The position numbers were made by a program, and so were the translations under genes. A DNA stretch of 23,519 bases. It comes from Acidimicrobiales bacterium (GTDB lineage: Bacteria; Actinomycetota; Acidimicrobiia; Acidimicrobiales; Palsa-688). Under the pieces are notes generated by a model. The model was not told where the DNA came from. It worked only from the letters and a program-made list of their open reading frames with translations, and ran no database searches. Positions 14,585 to 21,264 of this stretch are shown here, one piece after another. Each line of letters starts with the position of its first letter. The first letter of the stretch is position 1. The stretch is from assembly GCA_019241495.1 (NCBI GenBank), contig JAFAWZ010000005.1:1-23519 (forward strand), read 5' to 3'.

Positions 14585-15636
14585 CCCCTGGCGGCCCCAT
14601 ACGCGTCGTCGTGGTGGAAGACTCTTCTTCGCAGCGCGCCCATCTGGTGCGTGCCCTTCAAACGGACGGCGATATCGTCGTAGTAGGAGAGGCAGAGAGC
14701 GCCCCTGAGGCCATAGAAGCAGTCGAACGACTCCGCCCGGACGTCATCACCCTCGACCTCGTCATCCCCGACGGGGGAGGCCGGTACGCCATCGAACAGA
14801 TCATGGCCCGTACTCCTACTCCGATCCTCGTGCTTTCCGCCACCTTCGACAGCCGGCATTCGACGCCAGCGATCGACACCCTGGTCGCAGGCGCGCTCGA
14901 CGCCTTTCCCAAACCTCGCCGCTGGACAGCCCCGGATGAGAAGGCATTGCGCCAAAAGCTCCGCTCACTGAAGGGCGTGACAGTTGTGCGCCACCCCCGG
15001 GGCCACATCAAGTCATCGTCGCTCGGTTCCGGCCGCGAGCCCCGGTGCCCGACGCATCCCTTGACAACCGGCCATCGAGTCGTGGCTATAGCGGCCTCCA
15101 CCGGAGGTCCCCCGGCCCTGGCCACCATCTTGTCGGGGCTCGGCTCCCTACGAGCGCCGGTCCTGGTCGTCCAGCACATCCATCCCGACTTCGTCGACAG
15201 CCTCGTCGACTGGATGGACAACATCACCGATCTCAAGGTCTGCCGCGCCCACGCCGGCGAGCGGCTCGAACCGAGCACCGTGTACATAGGACCCGGAGGA
15301 GTCCACCTTCGCGTTGACAGCCAGCGACGGATACTGCTCGATCCTGAGCCGCTCACCCTCCACCGACCGTCCGCCAACGAGCTGCTGTCCTCCCTCGCCC
15401 GACATGTGGGACGAGACGGCATCGGGGTGGTTCTCACCGGGATGGGAGAGGACGGTGCCGACGGCCTGCTCGAGCTGCGCCGCGCCGGGGGCACGACCAT
15501 CGCTCAAGACGCGGCATCGAGCACGGTCTTCGGGATGCCTCGGGCCGCGGATCGCATCGGCGCTGCCGCCAGCGTGGTCCCCGTCCGGGACATCGCGGGC
15601 CGGATCCTGCGAGCCACGCAGTACCAAAGGCAATGA
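14581..15636 (+). CDS. cheB: CheB protein-glutamate methylesterase (WspF-like)
   Basis: A 351-residue receiver-plus-esterase. The receiver (about 6-125) has E13/D14, acceptor D59, S86 and K111; the usual MPxMDG after the aspartate is replaced by 'IPDGGG'. The methylesterase domain (about 165-345) has the full catalytic triad: S173 in 'AIAASTGGPPAL', H199 in 'VVQHIHP' and D291 in 'LTGMGEDGADGL'. It removes methyl groups from the chemoreceptor glutamates to reset sensitivity, activated by phosphate from CheA. In the Wsp system loss of WspF locks the pathway on, so this is the predicted brake. ATG 14581 overlaps the cheA stop by 4 nt. Confidence 0.95.
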   Translation: MTPGGPIRVVVVEDSSSQRAHLVRALQTDGDIVVVGEAESAPEAIEAVERLRPDVITLDLVIPDGGGRYAIEQIMARTPTPILVLSATFDSRHSTPAIDTLVAGALDAFPKPRRWTAPDEKALRQKLRSLKGVTVVRHPRGHIKSSSLGSGREPRCPTHPLTTGHRVVAIAASTGGPPALATILSGLGSLRAPVLVVQHIHPDFVDSLVDWMDNITDLKVCRAHAGERLEPSTVYIGPGGVHLRVDSQRRILLDPEPLTLHRPSANELLSSLARHVGRDGIGVVLTGMGEDGADGLLELRRAGGTTIAQDAASSTVFGMPRAADRIGAAASVVPVRDIAGRILRATQYQRQ

Positions 15637-16847
15637 GCATGATCGACGAGACCGTCATCAGCAACGCAGCCGACCTCCTGGCCCAGCGCTCCGGTCTGCT
15701 GCTCGACTCCAACCCGACAGGGCGGCTTTCCCGCGCCCTTACCCTGGCCGCTCGAGCGAAAGGGATCTCATGCGCAGAGTACGTGACCTTGGTCGAGACC
15801 GATACCGCGATGTTGCAGGACCTTCTCGACCGGGTGACCATCCAAGAGACGGCGTTCTTCCGTGATCCAGGGCAGTTCGAAGCGCTCGCGACGTACGTGC
15901 TGCCGACAGTCCCCGCTCCGATCACGATCTGGAGCGCCGCATGCTCGAATGGCCAGGAGGCGTACAGCCTGGCCATGATCCTGGCAGAGTCAGGCCACGT
16001 CGGTTCACGCGTCCTCGGCACCGACGTCTCGACGAACGCCATCGACCGAGCTCGTCGCGGCCGCTACTCGAAGTCGGAGATCAGGGGTCTGTCCACGGCG
16101 CGCCGTTCCCGTTACCTGGTCGATGCCGACGGGGAGTACGACATCGCACCGGAGCTCCGGGCTCGCGTCGAGATCACCCGCCACAACCTGAAAGCCGGTC
16201 CTCCCGCGCTGCCGCCCAACTCATGCCCAGTCGTGTTCTGCCGCAACGTGCTCATCTACTTCGGCCGCGACGACGTCAGGCGCCTTCTCGACCAGATCGC
16301 GGACTGGATGGGACCCCAGGGATGGCTTTTCCTCGGCTACTCCGAGTCGCTCTGGCACATAAGCCAACGCTTCGAGATGGTTCGTCTGGGCGATGCTTTC
16401 GCCTACCGGCCATCCGGCCAGCGGCGTGGCAGGACCGCCACACCACCTCGCGCCACAGGCCAGGGCGTGACGGCGCCAAACAACGGGCGGCGACGAGCGT
16501 CGTCTCCCGCGGTTCAAGATGTCCCTCAGGCCCCGGCCACCGCGGTCAGCGCCGAGGCGGCCGAGTTCCTTGCGCTTGGTCGAAAAGCCATGGAGACCGG
16601 CGACCACGCAGGCGCGGTCGCTGCGTTCCGAAAGAGCACTTACCTCGATGGAGACCAACCCATCGCCCATTTCTGCCTTGGCCTAGCGCTCGAGAGGTTC
16701 GGGGACGAAGGGGCGGCCCGGCGAGCGTATGCCGCGGCTCGCCTCGCGCTCGGCCGCTCCACCGGCCTGCCGGCTGAGGATCTCGACGGCTATCACCCAG
16801 ACGAGGTGGTCCGCCTCCTCGACAGGAAGCTGGCCGGAACGAAATGA
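15633..16847 (+). CDS. cheR: CheR methyltransferase with C-terminal TPR repeats (WspC-like)
   Basis: A 404-residue protein. The N-terminal helical CheR domain (about 5-75) ends in 'TIQETAFFRDPGQFEAL', the conserved NETxFFR-type motif. The SAM-binding domain (about 85-260) contains 'IWSAACSNGQEAYSLAMIL', 'LGTDVSTNAIDRARRGRY' and 'VVFCRNVLIYF'. A Pro/Arg-rich linker (262-303) leads to about two TPR units (308-373, 'AEFLALGRKAMETGDHAGAV', 'AHFCLGLALERFGDEGAARR'). TPR-bearing CheR proteins are typical of Wsp and other non-flagellar systems. The receptor here lacks a pentapeptide tether, so the TPR may provide targeting instead. It methylates receptor glutamates with SAM. ATG 15633 overlaps the cheB stop; a second ATG lies at 15639. 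Confidence 0.94.
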   Translation: MSMIDETVISNAADLLAQRSGLLLDSNPTGRLSRALTLAARAKGISCAEYVTLVETDTAMLQDLLDRVTIQETAFFRDPGQFEALATYVLPTVPAPITIWSAACSNGQEAYSLAMILAESGHVGSRVLGTDVSTNAIDRARRGRYSKSEIRGLSTARRSRYLVDADGEYDIAPELRARVEITRHNLKAGPPALPPNSCPVVFCRNVLIYFGRDDVRRLLDQIADWMGPQGWLFLGYSESLWHISQRFEMVRLGDAFAYRPSGQRRGRTATPPRATGQGVTAPNNGRRRASSPAVQDVPQAPATAVSAEAAEFLALGRKAMETGDHAGAVAAFRKSTYLDGDQPIAHFCLGLALERFGDEGAARRAYAAARLALGRSTGLPAEDLDGYHPDEVVRLLDRKLAGTK

Positions 16848-17230
16848 CAAGCCTGGTCTGCTTCGAGAGCGACCGAGCCGAGTTCGGGGTGCCGATCGAG
16901 TCGGTTCTCCAGATACGATCCGGCGAGGACCTCTTCTCGCTGCCCGACTCGCGTCCCGGCGTGGTCGGGTTCATCGAATGCGATGGCGTTGCCGTCGCGG
17001 TGCTCGATTCATTCGGGGTCGAGAACCGCCATGTCCTGCTACTCAACTATGGCGGCCGGACATTCGGGTTGCTCGTAGACCTGGTGACCAAGGTGATAAC
17101 CACCGACGATTCGCTCGGTCCGCCACCGCGCGGCCAGCAACGCGAGTGGATCGTCGGCGTGGCCTCATTGGATGAGGGCCTCCTCTTCGTCGTCGACGTC
17201 GAAGCCTTGGACAAGAGGCTCGGGTCGTGA
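16844..17230 (+). CDS. CheW-type coupling protein (second, short copy; WspD-like position)
   Basis: A 128-residue CheW domain, shorter than the ~150-170 usual for CheW. Recognisable pieces are 'FESDRAEFGVPIESVLQI', 'LPDSRPGVVGFIECDGVAVA' (receptor/CheA contact strand pair), 'VLDSFG', 'GRTFGLLVDLVTKVI' and 'EGLLFVVDVEAL'. Having two distinct CheW proteins in one operon matches the WspB/WspD pair and suggests that they occupy different positions in the receptor array. It overlaps cheR and the GGDEF gene by 4 nt on either side. Confidence 0.87.
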   Translation: MTSLVCFESDRAEFGVPIESVLQIRSGEDLFSLPDSRPGVVGFIECDGVAVAVLDSFGVENRHVLLLNYGGRTFGLLVDLVTKVITTDDSLGPPPRGQQREWIVGVASLDEGLLFVVDVEALDKRLGS

Positions 17231-18129
17231 CCACACGCACTGTCCTCGTCGCGGAGGACTCGTCGGTCATTCGCGCCGTCCTGCGACGCACCCTCGAACA
17301 GCACGCCTACGCAGTGATCGAGGCGGACAACGGCGAAGCCGCCCTGTCGGTCTGCGCCTGCACCCCTCCCGATACAGTCCTCTTGGACATCGAGATGCCT
17401 GCCCTGGACGGTTACCAAGTGCTGACCGCTCTGAAAGCCGATCCTCGCCTCGCCGACATCCCCGTCGTGTTCCTCACGGGGCGGACCGACATCGAAGACA
17501 TCGTCGAGGGCCTTCGCCTTGGTGCCCACGATTACCTGCGCAAGCCGTTCGAGCCGAGCGAGCTGCTGGCTCGAGTCAGCGCTGCAGTAAGAGTCAAGCT
17601 GCTACAGGACGAGCTGAAGGCCAGAAACGTCGAGCTGGATCGGGTCAGCCGCCGTGATCCGCTCACCGGCCTGGCCAATCGACGCGAGATCGACGAGCGG
17701 CTCGAAGAAGCGATGTCGCTGGCCCGGCGCCGCGACGAGGAGCTCGCCGTCCTCATTCTCGACATCGATCACTTCAAAGGAGTCAACGACACGTTCGGCC
17801 ACGAAGCAGGAGACCACGTGCTTCGTGAGTTCTCGTCCCGGCTGCACCGTCTCCTGCGTACCGAAGACATCGCCGGTAGATGGGGCGGCGAGGAATTCAT
17901 CGTCATTCTCGGCACTGATCTCGCCGGGGGCAGCGCGTTCGGAGAACGGGTACGGGAATCCATCGCCTCCACCCCATTCGCCCTGGGCGAAGTGGAGATC
18001 GCCGTGACCGTCAGCATCGGATGCACCACAGCAAAAAACCATGACCACGAATCAGTGGTTCGTCGAGCGGATCAGTTGCTTTACAAGGCGAAATCGACCG
18101 GCCGGAACAGGGTAGTGGCGGCTCAGTGA
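17227..18129 (+). CDS. REC-GGDEF response regulator, diguanylate cyclase (WspR-like)
   Basis: A 300-residue output protein. The receiver (about 4-120) has E10/D11, acceptor D54 in 'VLLDIEMPALDG' and K106 ('LRKPF'). A short coiled-coil linker ('LLQDELKARNVELDRVSRRD') leads to a GGDEF domain (about 140-298) with 'DPLTGLANRR', metal-binding 'LDIDHFKGVND' and active site GGEEF (220-224). R211-T-E-D214, five residues before it, is an intact allosteric I-site (RxxD), so product inhibition is expected. It should convert two GTP to c-di-GMP when phosphorylated by CheA. This is the only separate response-regulator output in the operon. GTG 17227 overlaps the upstream stop by 4 nt. Confidence 0.95.
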   Translation: MTTRTVLVAEDSSVIRAVLRRTLEQHAYAVIEADNGEAALSVCACTPPDTVLLDIEMPALDGYQVLTALKADPRLADIPVVFLTGRTDIEDIVEGLRLGAHDYLRKPFEPSELLARVSAAVRVKLLQDELKARNVELDRVSRRDPLTGLANRREIDERLEEAMSLARRRDEELAVLILDIDHFKGVNDTFGHEAGDHVLREFSSRLHRLLRTEDIAGRWGGEEFIVILGTDLAGGSAFGERVRESIASTPFALGEVEIAVTVSIGCTTAKNHDHESVVRRADQLLYKAKSTGRNRVVAAQ

Positions 18130-18465
18130 CACGGGGTGCGTGAGTGCCGGCCTGGCAGGGGCGCCATATGGATACGTAAGGCTATTCAATTACGTTACAT
18201 TTGAATCTATGTACTCTAGGTAGACGGGAGTCTTATCTCTTCAGAAGGCATGACGGGTTGCCAATTGTTCTGAATGAGACCGAGAGAGTCAGCGGGGATT
18301 CGGATTCGGTTGGCTTGGATCGTTTGAGCGTATAAGTCGTCCGGTGTGTCGCGCCCTACGAGGCGGAACCCGCCGCTGTGGCGTTTCTCTCCCGCTACAG
18401 CCGTCGGACTCTTGACGCCTGCGCCCTCCGTGTTGCGAACTGGCGTTGAGGGTTGGCGCGGTCGT
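18130..18465. other. Gene-poor, partly AT-rich stretch with a possible integrase scrap
   Basis: No credible gene. The first part (18166-18240) is strikingly AT-rich for this DNA and holds two interleaved 6-bp inverted repeats. At 18360-18446 (+) a short frame reads 'AVAFLSRYSRRTLDACALRV', resembling the N-terminal core-binding segment of tyrosine recombinases before it hits a stop. No catalytic domain follows. Confidence 0.35.
18174..18206 (+). repeat. Two interleaved inverted repeats, pseudoknot-like geometry
   Basis: ACGTAA (18174-18179) pairs with TTACGT (18190-18195), and ATTCAA (18184-18189) pairs with TTGAAT (18201-18206). The order stem 1, stem 2, stem 1', stem 2' with 4-, 0- and 5-nt connectors fits an H-type RNA pseudoknot. 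They could equally be two overlapping protein-binding dyads or chance in AT-rich DNA. Confidence 0.35.
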
Positions 18466-18811
18466 CTAATCGTGTGCAGCCATCCAAGGTGTGAGGAGTT
18501 TTGGTTCGCCGCCGCCGAGCTGTGCTCGCATCGTCTCGTTCGGGGTGCCGAGGACCTCGCCGGTGACTGTAGCGGCAGCCATGAGCGGTTCCATTAGTGG
18601 CCGATGGCGAAGTGTTCCAACGCGGCGGCGGCGTCTCGGTACCGCTCGAAGACGATTGCCTCGCTCTCGTTGTCGTTGAAGAAGACTTCGTACTGCAGGG
18701 TGCCTGGGTCTTGGGTTCGCACGATCTCCATTGCTTGCTCAGTCAGTCGCTTCCACTCGTCCAGCTTGCCAGGGTGGAACTTGACCGTGCGATACCTTTG
18801 ATCTCATCCAT
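18466..18811 (-). pseudogene. Antibiotic-biosynthesis-monooxygenase (ABM) domain gene broken by two frameshifts
   Basis: On the minus strand ATG 18811, with GGAGG (18823-18819) 7 nt upstream, begins 'MDEIKGIAR'. The sense then moves to another frame near 18786-18792 ('VKFHPGKLDEWKRLTEQAME', 'GTLQYEVFFNDNESEAIVFE', 'RYRDAAAALEHFAIGH'). It moves again near 18594-18600, where a TAA interrupts, continuing 'MEPLMAAATVTGEVLGTPNE' to 'PKLLTPWMAAHD' and a stop at 18466-18468. Joined, the pieces give a complete ~115-residue ABM/quinol-monooxygenase-like protein. Start, SD and stop all survive, so inactivation is recent or the two indels are sequencing errors. It sits alone in the gene-poor stretch. 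Confidence 0.7.
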
Positions 18812-19286
18812 CGGTCGGCCTCCAGTCGACTCCGGAAAAGAACCGCAATGTTCCATATGACCAGATCATCGCGATCGCCGACAAGAGCTACCGCCGAGGC
18901 CCATCCCCGAAGTGGACGCCGTTGTCGGGGTCATCGGGTCCGATGGGGGCGTCGTGCCAGCGTTCGCCGACTCGATCACCAACGACCGCTGCGGTTTGGT
19001 GGTTCCGTGGCGCCTACGGGCCGATGAGGTGGCCGGTCCAACTCAGATTTGGTGAGTCCAGACTCCGGATCGATCCTTGGCGTGTGTTCGCCATTGGTAG
19101 CTGGTGCCGGTGGGTTGCTGTCGGAGTTACCCACAATCCTCCCAGAATCCGACGGCGTTTGGCGAGCAACGGCGACCTGGATCCCGCGCTGCCAAGCAGG
19201 ACGGCGACGATCTGGTCGGTAGTTTAGGGCGAGCTACCAGGACTTCTGCGCTGTCGGGCGGCGCGGTGCTAGCGTCACTGGCCCGA
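18812..19286. other. Non-coding or decayed stretch upstream of the tRNA
   Basis: I see no gene that I can support here. Short frames at 18841-19080 look weakly coding-like (for example 'VDAVVGVIGSDGGVVPAF' at about 18914-18967, +) but have no start signal, no recognisable family and are closed by stops. The stretch is probably eroded sequence upstream of the tRNA. Confidence 0.4.
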
Positions 19287-19377
19287 GGAGAGGTGCGAGA
19301 GCGGCCGAATCGGACTCACTGCTAATGAGTTGACCTCCAACAGGGGTCCGGGGGTTCAAATCCCCCCCTCTCCGCCA
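19287..19377 (+). tRNA. tRNA-Ser(GCU)
   Basis: The acceptor arm GGAGAGG (19287-19293) pairs with CCTCTCC (19367-19373), followed by discriminator G and an encoded CCA (19375-19377). The anticodon stem ACTCA/TGAGT encloses CTGCTAA with anticodon GCT, which reads AGC/AGU serine codons. A long variable arm and the T-arm GGGGGTTCAAATCCCCC complete a class II tRNA of 88 nt plus CCA. The D-arm contains the usual AGCGGCCGAAT. Confidence 0.96.
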
Positions 19378-19493
19378 AAGGGTGTTCTCGCAGGGAACGC
19401 CTCAAGCAATTTCCTGCTGCGCGCATGGCTTCGTCTAGGAGCACCGCCATCCAGTAACGTCAGAATTGTGTGGTGGATCGTCAGGGCGGCGGT

Positions 19494-19826
19494 ATGACCA
19501 CACCCCCTAGAGAGCTGCCAACGGCATGGGCCGTGCTGGCGCGGGCCTTGACGGAGCGGCGAAGCGTTCGGGCCCGCTACCACGAGCGTGAGCGTCTGCT
19601 CTGCCCCCACCTGCTCGGCTGGAAGAACGGACGCCCCAAGGTCCTCGCCTACCAAACCACCGCCTCGCCTCCGACCCATCACGACGATCGAGGCTGGCGG
19701 TCACTGTTCGTCGACGAGATCCAAGTCGCCACAATCGAGCCTGACCACCCCTGGCAGACCGCTGAGGACTACTCGACGGCCTCCAACAGCGTCAACGAGA
19801 TAGCCATGGCCATCCCTCCGGAGTGA
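19494..19826 (+). CDS. Small conserved hypothetical protein
   Basis: A 110-residue soluble protein; ATG 19494 is preferred over the in-frame GTG at 19470, though neither has a strong SD. The core reads 'RSVRARYHERERLLCPHLLG', 'WKNGRPKVLAYQT', 'WRSLFVDEIQVA' and 'DYSTASNSVNEI'. The Trp/Lys-rich strands recall WYL-like or small SH3-like beta folds and resemble a recurring family of ~105-residue bacterial proteins that I cannot name. No membrane segment or signal peptide is present. It lies alone downstream of the tRNA and is followed by a GC hairpin. Confidence 0.65.
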   Translation: MTTPPRELPTAWAVLARALTERRSVRARYHERERLLCPHLLGWKNGRPKVLAYQTTASPPTHHDDRGWRSLFVDEIQVATIEPDHPWQTAEDYSTASNSVNEIAMAIPPE

Positions 19827-19830
19827 CCAT

Positions 19831-19863
19831 CGCCCCGACACGAGGGGCGCCCCGGGCCCGGGG
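19831..19863 (+). terminator. GC hairpin and palindrome after the small hypothetical gene
   Basis: CGCCCC (19831-19836) pairs with GGGGCG (19844-19849) across a 7-nt loop, starting 5 nt after the stop codon. A perfect 14-bp palindrome, CCCCGGGCCCGGGG (19850-19863), follows at once. Position suits a terminator, but there is no T-run. Confidence 0.35.
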
Positions 19864-19913
19864 GGAGTGGGCCCAGGGCGGCTCCCTGGTGCTGCTCTAC
19901 ACCGACGGGGGGG
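19845..19913 (+). pseudogene. Possible scrap of a SpoIIE/PP2C-type phosphatase
   Basis: A short frame reads 'GGSLVLLYTDGGG', matching the conserved 'GDxLVLYTDGLVE' strand of SpoIIE-type Ser/Thr phosphatases. A G-run (19907-19914) follows and family likeness is lost. Neither the upstream metal-binding half nor an end is present. It is too short to prove. Confidence 0.25.
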
Positions 19914-20063
19914 GTGCCGGCGGAGCAACCACCAGTGAACCCGATCAAGACGTCCGCCGTGTCACGTCAAGATGAACAGTTGGGGAACGGCTGGACGCCG
20001 AGGTGCAAGACGCACCGTATCGGGCGATTCCCCAAAGGAGGTCCCCGCGGGATACTGGGGGGC

Positions 20064-20819
20064 GTGAGAGCAAGAGGTCCGGCGATCCGGGCGGAGTGGG
20101 GTCCAACCCGCCGCGGGCGGGCCGGGCCGTCCCGGCTCAGGAAGACATACCCGCTCAAATGGGTGGCCGTAGGGTTGGCCGCGGTCACAGCCCTGCTCAT
20201 CGGCGGGCCGTATTTCTACTTCAACGTCATAGAGGGCAAGGCGCCCGCCAAGCTGTCGCTCCCGGCGGCCAAGAGCCCGGTCGTCCCTGGGCCGGTGAGC
20301 GGAACGTGGACGGTGGCACCCGGATCCGAGGCGGGCTACCGGGTCGACGAGGTCCTCTTCGGCCAGGCCCACACCGCGGTGGGCCGTACCTCCAAGGTCA
20401 ATGGCCGGGTCGTCATCTCCGGGACGGAGGTCACCTCGGCCGACATCACGGTGGACCTGGCGAGCATCAAGTCCGACCAAGGATCTCGTGACGCCCAGTT
20501 CAACGGGTTCATCATGAAGACCTACGACTACCCGACTGCGGCGTTCAAGCTGACCCAGCCGATCGGCCTCGGGTCCATCCCGGGGATCGCCCAGCGCGTT
20601 CAGGACACGGCCACCGGAGACCTGCGCATGCGAGGAGTGACCCAGCCGGTAACCTTCGTCCTGAGCGCCCAACGGTCGGGTAGCGGCATCGACGTGAACG
20701 CCGAGATACCGATCGTGTTCTCGCGCTGGCACATCCCCAATCCGAGCTTCGCCGTCGCCCACGTGGGGAACACCGGAACCCTGGAAGTGCTGCTCGATCT
20801 CCAGCCCGGCGCTCCCTGA
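20064..20819 (+). CDS. YceI-family protein, membrane-anchored
   Basis: A 251-residue protein from GTG 20064; the frame is open upstream to 19914, but that part reads through non-coding sequence. A basic N-terminus and one hydrophobic segment (about 32-54, 'WVAVGLAAVTALLIGG') form a signal anchor. The YceI lipocalin-like beta-barrel follows (about 80-250): 'GTWTVAPGSEAGYRVDEVLF', 'VNGRVVISGTEVTSADITVD', 'SRDAQFNGFI', 'YPTAAFKLTQ', 'TGDLRMRGVTQPVTFVL'. YceI proteins bind long isoprenoid or lipid ligands; here it would act on the outer face of the membrane. It converges on the minus-strand gene ending at 20832, leaving 12 bp between the stops. Confidence 0.9.
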   Translation: MRARGPAIRAEWGPTRRGRAGPSRLRKTYPLKWVAVGLAAVTALLIGGPYFYFNVIEGKAPAKLSLPAAKSPVVPGPVSGTWTVAPGSEAGYRVDEVLFGQAHTAVGRTSKVNGRVVISGTEVTSADITVDLASIKSDQGSRDAQFNGFIMKTYDYPTAAFKLTQPIGLGSIPGIAQRVQDTATGDLRMRGVTQPVTFVLSAQRSGSGIDVNAEIPIVFSRWHIPNPSFAVAHVGNTGTLEVLLDLQPGAP

Positions 20820-20831
20820 GCCGGCAAGCGA

Positions 20832-21194
20832 TCATGCCGGGCGGGCCGAACCGGGGACCACGGCGCCTGCGGTGCGGTCGTCGGTGAGGCGCACCTCGAC
20901 GACCTCGCCTGGCTTGTATTCCGCGATCAGCGAGCGGGGCAGCGACTGGATGACCTCCAGCTCGAACGCCGGGTCGGTGCCCTGGGCCTCGACCTGCAGG
21001 GTGAAGCGCACCATGGGGCGCAGGTCGACGACGTTCCCGAGGTTCTTCACGGCCACTATGCGGGCTCTCCCCGGCTGGCCGTGAGCCAGGATCTCGGAGA
21101 TGAGCACCGGCTTCGGCTGGCCCCTGGATCGCCAGGCGACCAGAGGGAAGATCACCGCGGCCAGGGCGAAGGGCAGGAGGACGAACAAGATCAC
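20832..21194 (-). CDS. Small membrane protein with DUF3592-like domain
   Basis: From GTG 21194 this is a 120-residue protein with an N-terminal membrane helix ('VILFVLLPFALAAVIFPLVA') and a beta-rich cytoplasmic or external domain ('GQPGRARIVAVKNLGNVVDL', 'RPMVRFTLQV', 'KPGEVVEVRLTDD'). The pattern resembles DUF3592 or small OB/NfeD-like folds, and the function is unknown. The open frame runs back to an ATG at 21356, but that would overlap the protease gene by 92 bp; no other start codon lies between. It follows the protease on the same strand and may be co-transcribed. Confidence 0.6.
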   Translation of the reverse strand: MILFVLLPFALAAVIFPLVAWRSRGQPKPVLISEILAHGQPGRARIVAVKNLGNVVDLRPMVRFTLQVEAQGTDPAFELEVIQSLPRSLIAEYKPGEVVEVRLTDDRTAGAVVPGSARPA

Positions 21195-21264
21195 GAGAGC
21201 CTGTGAGGTGGACAGACCGAACAGGGCAGACAGTACGGAGATGCCCGTCAGGCTAGGCGGGCTC

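Noticed and set aside
10957..18129. Interpretation as an ordinary flagellar chemotaxis operon
   Set aside because: There is no CheY, no CheC/D/X/Z and no motor gene, and the only separate response regulator is a diguanylate cyclase.
18346..18860. Plus-strand open frames in the gene-poor stretch (18346-18597 and 18597-18860)
   Set aside because: No family likeness or ribosome site. Much of this overlaps the antisense of the ABM pseudogene, which explains the sequence better.
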